Shown one piece after another: positions 1 through 11,391 of a stretch of DNA of 64,000 nucleotides; position 1 is the stretch's first letter; each line of letters opens with the position of its first letter. The translations under genes and the position numbers were made by a program. The DNA comes from Mesostigma viride (lineage: Eukaryota; Streptophyta; Mesostigmatophyceae; Mesostigmatales; Mesostigmataceae), in assembly GCA_009746045.1 (NCBI GenBank), contig RPFO01000132.1:565090-629089 (forward strand). The letters run 5' to 3'. The notes under the pieces are model-generated. The model worked only from the letters and a program-made list of their open reading frames with translations. It was not told the DNA's origin and did not search any database.

Positions 1-640
1 GTTGGATATCACACTGCAGATCACCAATGCTCTGAGGTAGAGCTTTGGCATGTGATTTCCTGGGCTTGTTGGAGGACAACTGGCACTTACACCGTGAGGC
101 AGCTTGCTGACACGCCTTAAGAAGGGGTGCCCTGCCCATACGGAAGGCAAAGTTGTTTGACAGAGAAGTGGCATGCCCAAACATGTTGTGGATTCGGGCA
201 CCCAACTCCTGGTACACAGAGGAAGCAGTCCCTGGCACAGTCAGGACTGTGCTGTCAGGTTGTCCAGCATCACCATGCTGACTTCCATCCTGTTCTGACT
301 CAGAGCCTGAGTCACCCTGCTCATGCCCAACACCTGGACCGCCAGCAGGGACCACATGCATACCACCAGAGGCCTTCACACCCCTCTGTGGTTGTACATT
401 GGTTTCTCTCAAAATGAGAGGTCCACCCTCGTGCCCAGCACGAGGATGCATAGGGTCAGACATACTTACAGCTGCATCAGCTGTCAAGGACGTCTTCATA
501 GGAACCTGTACCTCTCCAGGTGACCTGGGGCCACACTGAACCTGGAGATCACCCTCTTGTTGCCCAGATATAAAATCTGCATTGGAGCACCTGGCCTCCC
601 CCTTGGGTGAATTAAGGTGTGTAGGGGTTGCCTCAGACAG
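1..640 (-). CDS. Pol-like continuation of a retrotransposon polyprotein (partial, off the left edge)
   Basis: Reading the minus strand from the Gag stop codon at 641-643, the same frame stays open for 213 codons to the window edge. It has no start of its own, so it would be made only by reading through the stop. The first ~130 residues are acidic and low complexity (a run rich in GSESEQDG). The last ~70 hold IHNMFGH followed by RCKC and HAK, which lines up with the MHRAYGH ... CPAC ... RHAK segment of the neighbouring element and resembles the HHCC zinc finger that precedes a retroviral-type integrase. No protease motif is seen between Gag and this finger. The integrase core would lie outside the window. 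Confidence 0.55.
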   Translation of the reverse strand, partial: MSEATPTHLNSPKGEARCSNADFISGQQEGDLQVQCGPRSPGEVQVPMKTSLTADAAVSMSDPMHPRAGHEGGPLILRETNVQPQRGVKASGGMHVVPAGGPGVGHEQGDSGSESEQDGSQHGDAGQPDSTVLTVPGTASSVYQELGARIHNMFGHATSLSNNFAFRMGRAPLLKACQQAASRCKCQLSSNKPRKSHAKALPQSIGDLQCDIQ

Positions 641-643
641 TCA
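638..643 (-). promoter_or_regulatory. Leaky stop-codon context UGA-CUG between gag and pol
   Basis: The gag frame ends CAG TGA CTG on the minus strand and the downstream frame is open. UGA followed by CUA or CUG is an established readthrough context in RNA viruses and some cellular genes. Its use here is inferred from the in-frame continuation. Confidence 0.5.
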
Positions 644-1755
644 CTGCTCCTTGTTGTCTTCTTGCTGACTGCCCTTTGAAGGCTGGCCTGCCTGGGACTT
701 GTTGTTGTTCTTCTTGTTGTTGTTGTTATTCTTGTTGCTGCCCTGGCCCTGGGACTTCTTGAAGCTGGGACACTCCTTCTTGATGTGCCCCCACCCCTTG
801 CACAGGTAGCATTGTATCTTGGACTTGCCCTGGCCACTGCCCCCATTGTCAGACGCGTTGCCCTGCTTGGGCTGACCACCCACCCGCCTGAACACCGACT
901 TGGAGTGTGACCTCCTGTCAGAATCAGGTGAATGATCTCCCTTGCGCTTGTGATGGTTGCCCCTACGCCCTCCTTGGCTTCGGTCAGCCTCAGACGTCTT
1001 GGAGCCACCCTGGGTACGCCCGCCTGCCTGGGTAGCCTTCACTGCTGGCACTCCACCCTCAAACAGCTCCTCTGCCTCGAGTGCTTGTTTGATTATGACC
1101 TTGTAGGCCTTCAGGGTAGAGTGTGGGGCACACATGACTTTTAAGGAGCCACGTGTCGCCTTATCCAGCCCAGAAACCTTGAGCCAGTTGGTTAGGGCTA
1201 TGTTATCAGCGACATTAAAGCCGTGAGCCCTGCCCTCCTCAACCATCTTACAATAGTTGAGAAAGTTCTGGATCAGGTCCCCCTTGACCTCCCACCCTTG
1301 GTACTTGTCCTGCCAATGGATGCCCACTTCTTCCTCTGATCCTCCAGCAGCTCCTTCAGCTCAGCCACGTACAGTGCCCAGGCCTTATTGGCCTTTTTGC
1401 ACTCCCTGGTTAGGTCCTTAATCTGGTCAGTACACTTGCCAAAAGTGCTACTGCCTATCCAGATTTGATAGTAATTTGTACCACCGTACAAGCTAGGGAA
1501 CCCTTCCAATCCCTCCACAAACTCTTCAGCCTGCTTAGGCTTGGAGTCTGAGGTTACAGGCTGCAACTGATTGACAATTAAAAGACCCTGTGTGGTAAGA
1601 TCAAAGCCATGAATAGCTTGTGCATTATTATTATTGTGAGGAAGGTTGGTAATCTCTCCGGTAAGCCCCACGTCATCTACGTGAGCGGTTCCACTACCAG
1701 CACCCCCATTATTATTCCCACTGGCTGGACCCTTGCTACGGCGTCCCTCAGCCAT
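641..1755 (-). pseudogene. Gag polyprotein of an LTR-type retrotransposon, one frameshift
   Basis: Two overlapping minus-strand reading frames (1755 to 1273, and 1327 to 641) together make one Gag of about 370 residues. A single-base shift near 1,320 separates them. The N-terminal part starts MAEGRRSKG and is rich in Asn and Gly. The middle has the helical look of a capsid/UBN2-like region (NYYQIW, ALYVAELKEL, GDLIQNFLNYCKMVEEG). The C-terminal part has a nucleocapsid zinc knuckle CYLCKGWGHIKKEC, which fits C-X2-C-X4-H-X4-C exactly, followed by a Lys/Asn/Gln-rich tail. The stop is in a readthrough context and Pol continues in frame. No LTR or primer-binding site was recognised. Confidence 0.75.
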
Positions 1756-1924
1756 CCTGCACTACCAGCTATTCAAAGAACACCTTAACGAAGCAGCAGA
1801 AAATATGTACAAAATTTTTGTGTCGCCTCTGCCGCCTGCGCCGGTGTCGCTGCCGCCCCCGCGAATTGCCGCCGAAATTCGACAAAAAAATGTCGACAAG
1901 TACTGCAGAAGAAAATTAGGCCGA

Positions 1925-2725
1925 CTAGTAGTCAAGGCCCCTGAAGTCGCAGTACGTGTATACGAACTCACGATCCTCCATATCCAGCTCCGGACCTGCA
2001 CCGGTATGAATTAAAACCGGCGTGCTCCCCGCCGCGTAAGTTGCGACGCGCCGACGCGCGACGAGGCGCAGAGGATGTGTAAAGATCGTCAATAATTCCC
2101 ACCCCGCGGGAATCCACTCTCGCACAGAGGCGAGAAATGCCACCAGGTTAATTAAAACCTGGCGCTCGCGACTGCGTACGCCGCGAGTGAGCAGCGATAA
2201 CAGCGCGAGATCCTGAAACAAATTTGTCGACACCGCCGGCGCGCCCCCCGTGCGTAGCGATGCCCAGTTTTGCAGGTTTCTCTGGTAACCGGTGAGTGAA
2301 GAGAGGACGTTGTCCAACTCCTCAATGGCAGTCGTGACTTCGGTCACCGACCGCAAACCTCCCCGCACCTGGACCGTAAATGTCGATAAAATGTTTCGAA
2401 TCTGGTCCAACAGGTTGCGGATTGCCGGCACCAGTGCTGGCAAATCGGGGTCCTCGGGGTTATCCCCGAGCAATGCGTGAGCTGCACGCTGCTGACGATG
2501 AAGCTCGTCGAGCGAGACCGTTACTTCGTCGAGCAATTGCTGCCACGACGGCACCGTCGGTCTTGACGAAGAACCAGCCGGCGGAGCGGCTATTTCCTCA
2601 TCGTCCGGAATCCGAAATTCTTCCGAATTTGGCATCTTTTTGACAGAGCGTGTAATACGAGTTGTGAGGGTAAGAATGCCACGAATTCCGCCATGGTTCT
2701 TGCAGGAAGTTGCCTTTATTAACAA
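1925..2725 (-). CDS. Unrecognised 266-residue ORF upstream of the gag
   Basis: This is an uninterrupted frame on the same strand as, and upstream of, the gag. A start at the MPNSEEF methionine (near 2,635) would give about 236 residues. The N-terminus is acidic and proline-rich. The middle is Leu/Gln/Glu-rich with probable coiled-coil helices (LLDEVTVSLDELHRQQRAA, AIRNLLDQIRNILSTF, TTAIEELDNVLSSLTGYQ). The C-terminal third is hydrophobic with basic patches and the protein ends CDFRGLDY. There is no zinc knuckle and no catalytic motif. It could be an accessory or capsid-like ORF of either retroelement, or of an unrelated element. I do not recognise the family. Confidence 0.45.
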   Translation of the reverse strand: MLIKATSCKNHGGIRGILTLTTRITRSVKKMPNSEEFRIPDDEEIAAPPAGSSSRPTVPSWQQLLDEVTVSLDELHRQQRAAHALLGDNPEDPDLPALVPAIRNLLDQIRNILSTFTVQVRGGLRSVTEVTTAIEELDNVLSSLTGYQRNLQNWASLRTGGAPAVSTNLFQDLALLSLLTRGVRSRERQVLINLVAFLASVREWIPAGWELLTIFTHPLRLVARRRVATYAAGSTPVLIHTGAGPELDMEDREFVYTYCDFRGLDY

Positions 2726-3270
2726 TCAGGAAACACAGACGTAAGTCACGTCACTTCCAAGACTGCACGCAGCACAGACGACAGGGTCGCAGTGCCAAGA
2801 GAACGTGCACGCAAGAACTAGCGTCCCGGTGTGACCAAGTCACTCATATAGCTTACTAGGGACGCGTCCAAGTATTCAGCTGCACTGTCACAGCTGAACT
2901 GTCAATCAATTGATTACACAGACTCTGGCACGCCTTTGGCGCGCAGATCTATCAATTGTCCATACGGCTAGTCCTGTGGTCCTATCCGTACACTACTCAG
3001 CATCAATTGTCTCATAGGTCCTGGCGCGCTACAGTGCGCCTACCTATCAATTGACCATCAAGTCCTGTACAAGTCCTGTCAACGTCCTGCGGACTATCAA
3101 AGTGACACTTGTACATCCTGTGTCCGTACGCGCCCACAGTGGCGCGCCGGGTACTGTCGGCACAGCCTAGGAAACGTCATAACTTTTACGTTCCTTAACC
3201 AAATGAGGCGTTCAAGGTGCCGTTGGAAAGAGCGTAACAATCTCTATCCATCTAACGTAAATCCTTTACG
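2726..3270. other. No gene seen; spacer downstream of truncated retroelement
   Basis: No coding potential was recognised. Short motifs recur: CAATTG (six times between 2,900 and 3,060) and TCCTGT(C/G). The part near 3,180-3,220 has an AACTTTTACG motif that recurs in inverted form in the LINE 5' regions near 40,335 and 46,675. Confidence 0.4.
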
Positions 3271-4377
3271 TTAACTGTAGTCCTTGCCCGCGTTCCGCTT
3301 GCCCAAGTAGATGACCGTCAGTAGCCGATGCGAAACATGGTTGAGCCCAGGGGTATAAAGATCCTTGGCGTCCAGCGGGGAGGACCCCTTCGTCTCCGTG
3401 ACCACGGGCCTTACCCGGAACACCACCGAAGAGTTGGTCTCGTCCGGCTTGTAGGTGAGCACGAACTTCAACCGCAACCGCGTGGCCCCGGCTGGCACAC
3501 TCTCCAATCCTCGGTAGACCTCGCGCTCTCGCCACTGCTCCTTGGCTCGAATGAACGCGTCGCGCCACAAAGCAAACTTGAGAGGATCTTGACAGTCCAG
3601 GACAAGTTGCTCCCACGTCACAGGGCTATCCGCCGCCAGTGAGTGTGAGTGGAGGCCGAAGCTGCGCGGGTGCCAATCCTGAGGCTGAATGATGGACTGG
3701 ACGAGCGGCGGTGTGGAAAACGCCGCCATCGGTAAGCGCCGCACGACGCCGGGCTGCCCGACCACCACCCCCAATGGAGCGTGGTACTCGCGAAGCGGGA
3801 TGCTGCCCACCCCCGCGACTGACAGCAAGTCAGCGGACACTGAGAACCCCGGGTATGATACGAAAGGTTCGCCCAGCAAGGCCACATCCTCGTAGCCATC
3901 CACGACGTGAAACGGCGTGTCAATGCCCAACACCGGCAGCACCACCATCCCGGTAACTTGATATGCCGAAGTGCCTGCAAAGTCGGTCACCGATTTGTAC
4001 GGCGACTCTAGCACTGGATACAGGGTGGCTGCCCGACGAGAGATAATAGACACGGATGCTTGCGTGTCCACAGCCACCAGCTGCCACGGTCTACACGTAG
4101 GAAACAAGGCTGACTTAACCGGCCTGACCCCCTGTGAGAGAGTTTTGACCTGAGCCACCCCTGATGCAGCTTTCGCTTTAAGCGCCTGAGCACGCCACAA
4201 GGCCGTGACCGTTGAAGCCAGGTCCCTGGGTGGGCGAGGCGCATGGGCAGGACCCTGACCCTCCGGCGAGGCCACGCTAGGCGGGCCTCCCACATTATCC
4301 GTGGCTAGCACAGGAGGTGAGTCACTACGTGCACTAGGTCCCGTCAAACCCACCCCATCCTCATCCCACCCATCCAC
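3271..4377 (-). pseudogene. Protease-like segment followed by the start of a Copia-type reverse transcriptase (truncated)
   Basis: This 368-residue frame overlaps the end of the integrase frame by 34 nt in another register, so it needs a frameshift or reflects an indel. Around residues 100-170 there is a retropepsin-like segment: VAVDTQASVSII, then a LLGEPFV stretch like the second conserved LG block. The usual DTGAS is DTQAS, which may be inactivating. The C-terminal ~110 residues resemble the N-terminal part of a Copia RT (PLKFALWRDAF, LRLKFVLTYKPDE, RPVVTETK, YTPGLNHVSHRLL). It stops before the catalytic YVDD region and no further RT is found downstream, so the copy is truncated. The order integrase-protease-RT is not the usual Copia order. 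Confidence 0.55.
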
Positions 4378-6560
4378 GGGGTCATATTGGGGCCCAGGGG
4401 AGGGGGGGGTGTAGCTGTGTCTGCCCCTGGGAGCGACCCGTGGGGTACCACCTCAGATGCTACGACAGGCGCATTATCCTTCACTACCCACCCCAGTGCC
4501 CTGTTGGCTGCCAGCTCACTCTCCATGCTATCCCCTTGCTTATAGCCTGCCACCGATGCCCATGGTACCCTATACACCCGATCATTCCACTCTATGTCTA
4601 TGACCCGCAGCGGCCAGTCTAACTTTGTGATGGCCCCAGGCCCCTGCATGGTGCCCCGTTTGCCGCTGGGCGAGCTCTCCTTGTGGAACATGATGACCAA
4701 CTGCCCGACCTCAAAAGCGCTAGACAAATCAGGCAGCGTGGCATCCTTGAGCCGCAGCTTGGCGGCGGTATCCTGTAGATGCTGTTGGTATGCCTCTACT
4801 ACCTCGGGTGAGTAGGTGCCCGCTGACAGCCCCCGAGGCGTGACTAGCCCAAAGCCCTTGACATCGAGCACGTGTCTATGGTTGCACACATGCATGAGCT
4901 CCTTGCACCACGCCGTCTTGATCGCGTAGGATTTGCCATGTGGGTTATCCTGTCGCTTGGCTGCCACAGTCTTGACATAGCTTACAGTGCGATCTATCAT
5001 GCCCATATTGCCGTGATCCTCACGCCCCACGATGACCACGGCCTCCATCCCCGGTAAACCTTGCACACAGCGGAACTGCTGGTCTAGCATGAGCTCCACT
5101 ACGGGATGAAAGAAAGCCAGGCTGATCTTGATAGCCCTGTGCAGGTCAGCCTCAAACATGTGAGGCAGCGGCTCAATGTAGGTGGCCTTGCTGAACCTAT
5201 CCTTGACTATGAAATAGGTGTCCCCCCCTTCCATGTGCATGACATCCCCCACAAGGTACCCTCGCTCCAAGGGTGGAGTCTTGGCATGACGCCTACGCGA
5301 CTTCTTCCTGATCTTGATGCAGGCAGGACACTGAGCACGCACATTCTTCAGCTCGTTGTATAAAGGTGCCCCCAACATGTGTGCCCCCTCTACCTCGGCT
5401 TGGGCCTCATGCCCGTATGCACGGTGCATCTGGTATGCTAACAGTTTCAGGGTGACAGCCTGAGGTGCAGTGGCATTGTCAGGATTCTCAACAGGTGGGG
5501 TGACTACTGGGGTAGTGACATTGGCTAACTGGGCAGCTTCAGAGGCTGCACGAAAGGCCGCCCGTGTGAGCACCTTGCCAATGTGAAGATCCACACTAGG
5601 GTGGTGTGTACCGAGAACATCTGCCCGCCCAGCATTCTCTTGCACTGTCACAACATTCCTCATAGGCCCAACCGCCCCAGTATCTAGCTGGGGTGCTGCA
5701 GTAGTGCTTGGTCGCTCGGCGTTGTACACACCCGACCTAGAAGACACCACATTGCTTAGGTCACGCATTGTAGACCCGTGCTCAGGAAGCACGTGATCCT
5801 GGCGCGACAGAGCCAGAGCAGCATCAACGGATTGCGTGAGCACATCACGGAATGAGACAGAGGATGCAGTCACGTTGCTTTTAGGAACGACGTCAGGCTC
5901 TACGACGGCCCGGTTCAGCGTGACGCATTGAGCAAAAGAAGGGGTATCGAGCGTGCTCTCACCTGACTTTCGTGCTGCCCGTCGCTCTGCCCACTCCTCG
6001 CGTGTGCCGTGGACGACGATGCGCTTGGCCTTGCACGCCTCCACGCTGTGACCACGCAGAACGTCGTGGCACTTGCGGCAAAGGTTGTCCTCGAGCTCCA
6101 GGTCCGGGCGAACTCGGCAGTCATCCCGGACATGGCGACGTCCGAAGCAGCGCTCACAGCGTTGCTTGCGGTCAGTAGACGCCCCCTGCTGCCGCTTGGC
6201 CGGGGGATTATCACCCTGCTTGGCGTCGCCACCATGCCCGCGCTTGCGCCCTCGCTGGCCCCCGTTGTTGCCGTGGCCGACGACCTTTTTCAGGATGGCC
6301 GTAAGCTCCGACCGCGTAATTGGAGCCTCTGCGCCTGAAGAAGAAGACGCGCCGGTATCCACCTTGCGCAGGGATGGCAGAGCGGCCGAGGCAGTCGGCT
6401 TGGACTGCGCACTCTTGAAGCATGAGATCAAATACAGCATGCCCTCGTCGAAACTGACGGCACTCTTCTTTTTGAGTTCCGTCGCTATGGTCAGATGCAC
6501 ATCCGACGAGAGGTCGCATTTCTTGAGAAATCGATTGCACAGGAAAATGGGCTTGAGGTA
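4344..6560 (-). pseudogene. Gag C-terminus plus integrase of a second LTR-type retrotransposon
   Basis: This is an open frame of about 720 residues continuing the upstream Gag after a single-base shift near 6,560. In order it has helical Gag sequence, a basic linker, zinc knuckle CERCFGRRHVRDDC (C-X2-C-X4-H-X4-C) and a second Cys/His cluster (CRKCHDVLRGHSVEAC), a ~200-residue spacer, the integrase zinc finger (MHRAYGH ... CPAC), and an integrase core with GDVMHMEGGDTYF and LMLDQQF. The third acidic position lies in GNMGMIDRTV, where Asp stands at the usual Glu. No protease lies between Gag and integrase. The C-terminal region (VIMFHKES, RVIDIEW) resembles an integrase C-terminal domain. It belongs with the flanking frames 6,491-7,129 and 3,271-4,377. 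Confidence 0.7.
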
Positions 6561-7129
6561 TCTAGCAGCTTGTGCTTGTGCACGAAGACCTGGAAATCAC
6601 GTGCAGCCCCGGGCAAATTTGCCTTATTAACTGCATAGCCCTCGAAGTCGTTGAAGGCTTGCTCGTCGGCCTCTTCCTTAGACCGCGACAAGTGGGCATC
6701 TAGACCGTTGTAAAAAACTTCCCAGGTTTGTTTGTTGTCGTCCGCAATGCGAACTAGATTGGCAATGTTTGGGTGCTTTGTTGTACTGCAGAATACTGCA
6801 CGGAACTTGCCAATCAGCTCCGAATCTTTGTCTGCGCGTCCATCGCGCAGACGCTTGAGAGCAGCTAGAAAATCTGCTGCGTCGTCCGCCGTATAGTCGG
6901 CCGGTAGATCAGCGGGCACCTCCGTTTGCTTGAGAGGGCCGCGATTTAGTGCATCGTCAGCAGCAAGCATCAGATGCTTGAACTGCTTGGCCAGTTCAGG
7001 TTGCGCCACGAGGGTTTGCATCAACCTCGTGGCCTCGTCCGCACTAAAGCGTGGCAGGACGGACCCTGCGGCCTCGCCACTTGGCGTATCTGTGTGTTCG
7101 CCCGTGCGGCTCCGTGTACCGGAAGCCAT
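6491..7129 (-). pseudogene. N-terminal Gag of the second retrotransposon
   Basis: The frame starts MASGTRSRTGEH and runs about 190 good residues before a frameshift. After the shift the neighbouring frame continues smoothly as FLCNRFLKKCDLSSDV. The segment is helical and charged (RLMQTLVAQPELAKQFKHL, DDAADFLAALKRLRDG), as in retrotransposon capsid regions. It is the 5' end of the polyprotein that continues through integrase to 3,271. No 5' LTR could be identified in 7,130-7,600. Confidence 0.6.
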
Positions 7130-8396
7130 CGGGATTTTTATGAATACAAGTTAAAGCCCGACCGGCTCAGCTATGGCGGTCGGTCACGTTGAGCTTGGGA
7201 TAAGGTGAACACAGAGAACTGCCGTCGGAGCTGGCCCACCACTGGTTTATGTCTTAGCCAGCAAACCCTATCCGGTTAGCCGTAACCGTGGGACAAGCTA
7301 GCCGTCCGTACTGACCCGGATAAGGCCCCGGACTGGGGCCTAGGTGGCGCCGGCCCTAGGCGCCGCCCTTAGACCGGTCGCCCGCATCGGACCGCCGGAT
7401 TATAGCCGGCGGCTGAGCGGACGCTAGCGGAAGGCGTGCGGACGGACATGGGGAACTCAGAGCCAGATCCTAGGGCTCTAGAGTTACTCAACTCATGGGA
7501 GGCAGCAAGATAGACAAAGAAATGAACAGAGGTGAGAGGTGAGATCTTCCCAAGACAAGGATTAGCAAGCAAGGAAAGATCAGAAGGGGGTCAACAGGAC
7601 AGTGACAAGGATCAATGACAAAGGCAAGCAATTGACAAGCAGTGCGGAGTTTGAGCAACAAAAGCCACCGGTAAACTCCACACTTAATGAATGCTCGTCT
7701 GCATCCCTGTTATGATAGCCACAAAACGTCCTTGACACACCCTAGCAACTCTGTTCATGATGTCCACTGCTCCAAAAGATGCACACCATTAGGCCACTCC
7801 ATAGGCCGTGCGAATACTCAAAGCTCTCATAACGGCGAGAACTGAAGAAGATGAGTACTCTAGGTATGCACACAGTCTGTATACCTGGTGCACTGGAGTC
7901 ACAGACTGCACGCGGAGAGAGAGAGCTTGAAAACAGGGAATCACATGAGAAGTATGACTCCCACTGTTTCTGACCATATGAACTTCATCAGTAGTCAGCA
8001 GACAGCTAACAAGAAAGGCTTACATGCAGAGAAAGCCCAACTGATTGAAGTCCAGGTCACTGAGGAAAAAGCAAAATAAGTAAAACTCAGCCATGGCGTA
8101 CTGGCACATCATTTACTCTCAGGCAAGCTCTTATAAGACTGCAAACAACCAAAACCTCGTGGGGATTCTAGTATATCCAACACTGGGACAGATGCTAGTG
8201 ACTGCTTTCATGACTGCAAAACAACTCAGTCACGCATCTATCAACCAACTGTACATCTTTCCATAATAAGGCAACCAGGGGCAACTGTATAGACGTCATC
8301 CATGATAAGCACAACGTCTACTACACCATCCCAATGGCCACAAGAAAGATGTAAACCTGAGTGACTGACGTAAGAGTTAGGCACTTGGAATCTACA
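7130..8396. other. No gene recognised
   Basis: 7,140-7,450 is GC-rich with several short palindromes and could be leader or LTR sequence of the element to its left, but no second copy is present to prove that. The rest has only short, non-conserved frames. Confidence 0.4.
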
Positions 8397-8625
8397 GGCA
8401 GCCCTGGCAGGGTTAGGAGAGAAGCAAATTATTTTCTCCCAACAGGCATGCAGCCCAAAACTGGTACAGAAAATACCGGCAGCCTTGGCAGGGTTAGGAG
8501 ACAAACAAACTAAATTCTCCCAATGTTCAGGCGACCTAAAACTAGAACTACACAGTACAGGCAACCTTGGCAGGGTCAGGAGACAAACAAACTGTTTCTC
8601 CCAACAGGTGGCCTATAATACTATA
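8397..8625. repeat. Imperfect tandem repeat, three units of about 75-90 bp
   Basis: Each unit contains GCAGGGTTAGGAGA (third copy GCAGGGTCAGGAGA) followed by CAAA and a TTCTCCCAA motif; copies start near 8,400, 8,490 and 8,562. It is non-coding. Confidence 0.75.
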
Positions 8626-11339
8626 TAATACTGTATGGCCTAAATCAGGTGACAGGGAGACTGTTAGTGGCTCCCCTAAGCAGCAGGTCTTAACCAAGAC
8701 ACAGGGTGACAAGAGTCAACACGTCACAGCCCACGTGTCTAGGACAAGCCAGCTATAAAACTATGACTACAGCAGATTGCTAAAAGGCACTATTGCCAAC
8801 CTGAGTCATCAAGGGCAGACCTAAAGTACGTCCTATGCAGCCAACTTGATGACCATACTCCTTATGGGACCCAGTGAACAAGCATCCTTTCTACTAAAAA
8901 AAGAAGAAAAGGAAAGACTTGACACTGCCCATTACAATGTTCTCAGCAGTGAACAAAATAGCTAGTTCACGCAATCAAGGCACCTACTATGTGTGCAAGA
9001 CCAGAGAACATGCAGAGATGCGCCCAAGGAGGCACTGCAGAAGCATGCACTCAAAAGAGGCACCGCAGTAGCTACCTACAGCTGCAAGATGTCTATGCAA
9101 CTGAAGAGGTGCACGTCATACTATCTATAGAGTGCAGTACTCTATCACATCTACAGAGGCAAGCCAAGCCATAGATGCAATAGAGCACACCATCCATAGA
9201 TAATACAAGTGCCCGTGACTACCCAGGACAGGGGTACAAGTTTCAGCCTGCATCAAGAAATAACATTGAATGCTGGCTGACCCAAGTCCTGGTTGTATTC
9301 TAAATAAACTACTGACTATCAAAACCATCCTGGAATGGATAGCCTTTGTATTACTAACTATCTGGCTGTGTGCTGGTACGTGCCAGAACCATGCACAAGG
9401 TGTCTGGTCAGATCCACACCCTCCCAGAAAATTTTTACGGTGGGTGAGACCCTACAATGTACCAGATACACTACTAGAGGGCAGTGACAGGCACCAATCA
9501 AAACATTTACTCCACGCAAGCCTATGGTGAGTGCTAAAAGCTCAGACTCACACAGCAATGCTAAAACAGCATCACAGGCATGGAATAATGGAATGATGGG
9601 AACAACTAGGTTGTTCTCCTCCCACCCTATGAGGGAAGAAGCCAGCACTCCCTAACTAGGCACGCAGGTGTTAGGCACAACACCGTCAAGGTGTCAGCAG
9701 TATTACAGCACACCTTAAGAGACATGGGACTGTCACCCTTTTTACAAGCCATGACTAGAACAGGGAAAAGACCTTCCTCCAAACTGCTTACAGGACTGGG
9801 TCTTCTCCATTCTAGTATCATGGTGGTGAACAGAAAGAAAAATGTCTCATCCCCTAGGCATCTCTTCTGCAACCAAAAGAGATCACCAGGTGCCCACCTG
9901 CTTTTCAAGATGTTGGCCTAGCAGATGCCGTTGCAGCAGACGACGATTGTCGCCACAACCAGAAGTCGCTGCTACAGCCAAACGTCGGCGCTAGAGCGAA
10001 AGGTTGTTGCCGAAACATGAAGATGTTGTCACTAAAAGTGGCAGATGTAGTCGTTGAAAAAGAAGGCATTGGCACGACTGGAAGAACTCGTCGCCAGCAC
10101 CACACTGTGTCGGCTGATTGTTGTTGTCGTGCAGAGCTCGTTGCCGTTTCAGCGGGTCGGGCAGATTGACGCAGTGTCGAATAGGCGACAGCAGCAGAAT
10201 CACTTGAGTTGGCTGGTCTGGTGCGTTAGCTTGGGCTCAGGAAAATGTAGTCTGGCTCGGCTTGTTCGTGAGAACGTCCCATGCCAGACGCCTAGCCTAT
10301 GCCGCAACACAGACTGCAAAAAGAAATTCGCTGCACGGTGAAGAATGCGCTCTATACAGGTCAGCAGGGTTAGTGAAACCACCAGGTGACTGGCCGCTGA
10401 GCTAGATAGAAAGCTTTCTTCTAAATGTCTCAACCAAGACGAATGCTATCGTTCTTGTTCTTCCCTCGGTAGAAAAAACGTAGGTAGGTGGAAATGGTTG
10501 ATGTATACTGAAAGAGTCAGTACACGGAAACTCGTCCCATGCTTTGATAAGTCTGTTCAGAGGTCAAACCTCCGATTACCAATGTAACAGAATAAAATGG
10601 TGGTCTCTGCTCCACTACATGCACAGATCTTTTACCTCCTGTCATTAAAGACAGAACGGACTTATCAAACCCCAAGAGACAGGGGAGATTCCTAGCACTC
10701 TCCAGGAATCGTAGAGGGTGGTCGTTTCCCGTCTAGAGGCCATTCCTACGAGACGGTACTTACGCGGTAGAGAGCGGTGGTCCCCTTTTGGTCGGGCGTC
10801 TCTCTGCTTGTTCATACAGACACAAGACTTCCTGTCTATCGGATATGGCTGTCCAATAACAGGGCCTGAAGTGAGCATGTTTGGTTATTAGAAATAACTT
10901 CACATAATTGGGGGTTTCCGCGTGATGGCTATGGTGGCGGAAGGCAAAGCTTATGTCCCCGCCGACACAGAGGAGTCCAACGCAATCCTACAGGTCTCAG
11001 CCAATCAGAACACAGATGAACCGGTAAGGTTCTCTCTCTGTATGCTTTACACCCCTAACTTACGAAAGATACTAACTGACATCAGTCAGATTACACATAG
11101 ATTCCAAGGTACTGTCCCGTACCGTCCAGGGCCCAACACAAAGGACCATCAAAAGGGCACTCCGCATATAAGTCCCAAAGAGTCAAGTCAGGCCAGGAAT
11201 CATTACACTTTGGCCGTACAAAAGACTCAGCCATTTACACTGAACGTTGAACTCCAAGTTCACGTCCACTTGGATGTAACAGTATACACACTCAGTGTCA
11301 GAAAATACTGTTACACGCGGCTTCGCCCACCTCCATCCA
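8626..11339. other. No gene recognised
   Basis: Only short frames are found on both strands. Around 9,940-10,100 there is a weak 19-21 nt periodicity (GTCGCC/GTTGCC/GTTGTC-like starts), possibly a very old minisatellite. No promoter, tRNA or domain could be supported. Confidence 0.35.
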
Positions 11340-11391
11340 TCCAGCAAGGAATATGTGCTACATGCCAGTCTCACATTTGTAGCATAAGCTA

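Noticed and set aside
2640-7600. LTRs of the two retrotransposons
   Set aside because: No direct repeat pair or convincing primer-binding site was found on either side of the coding regions, so LTRs are not annotated.
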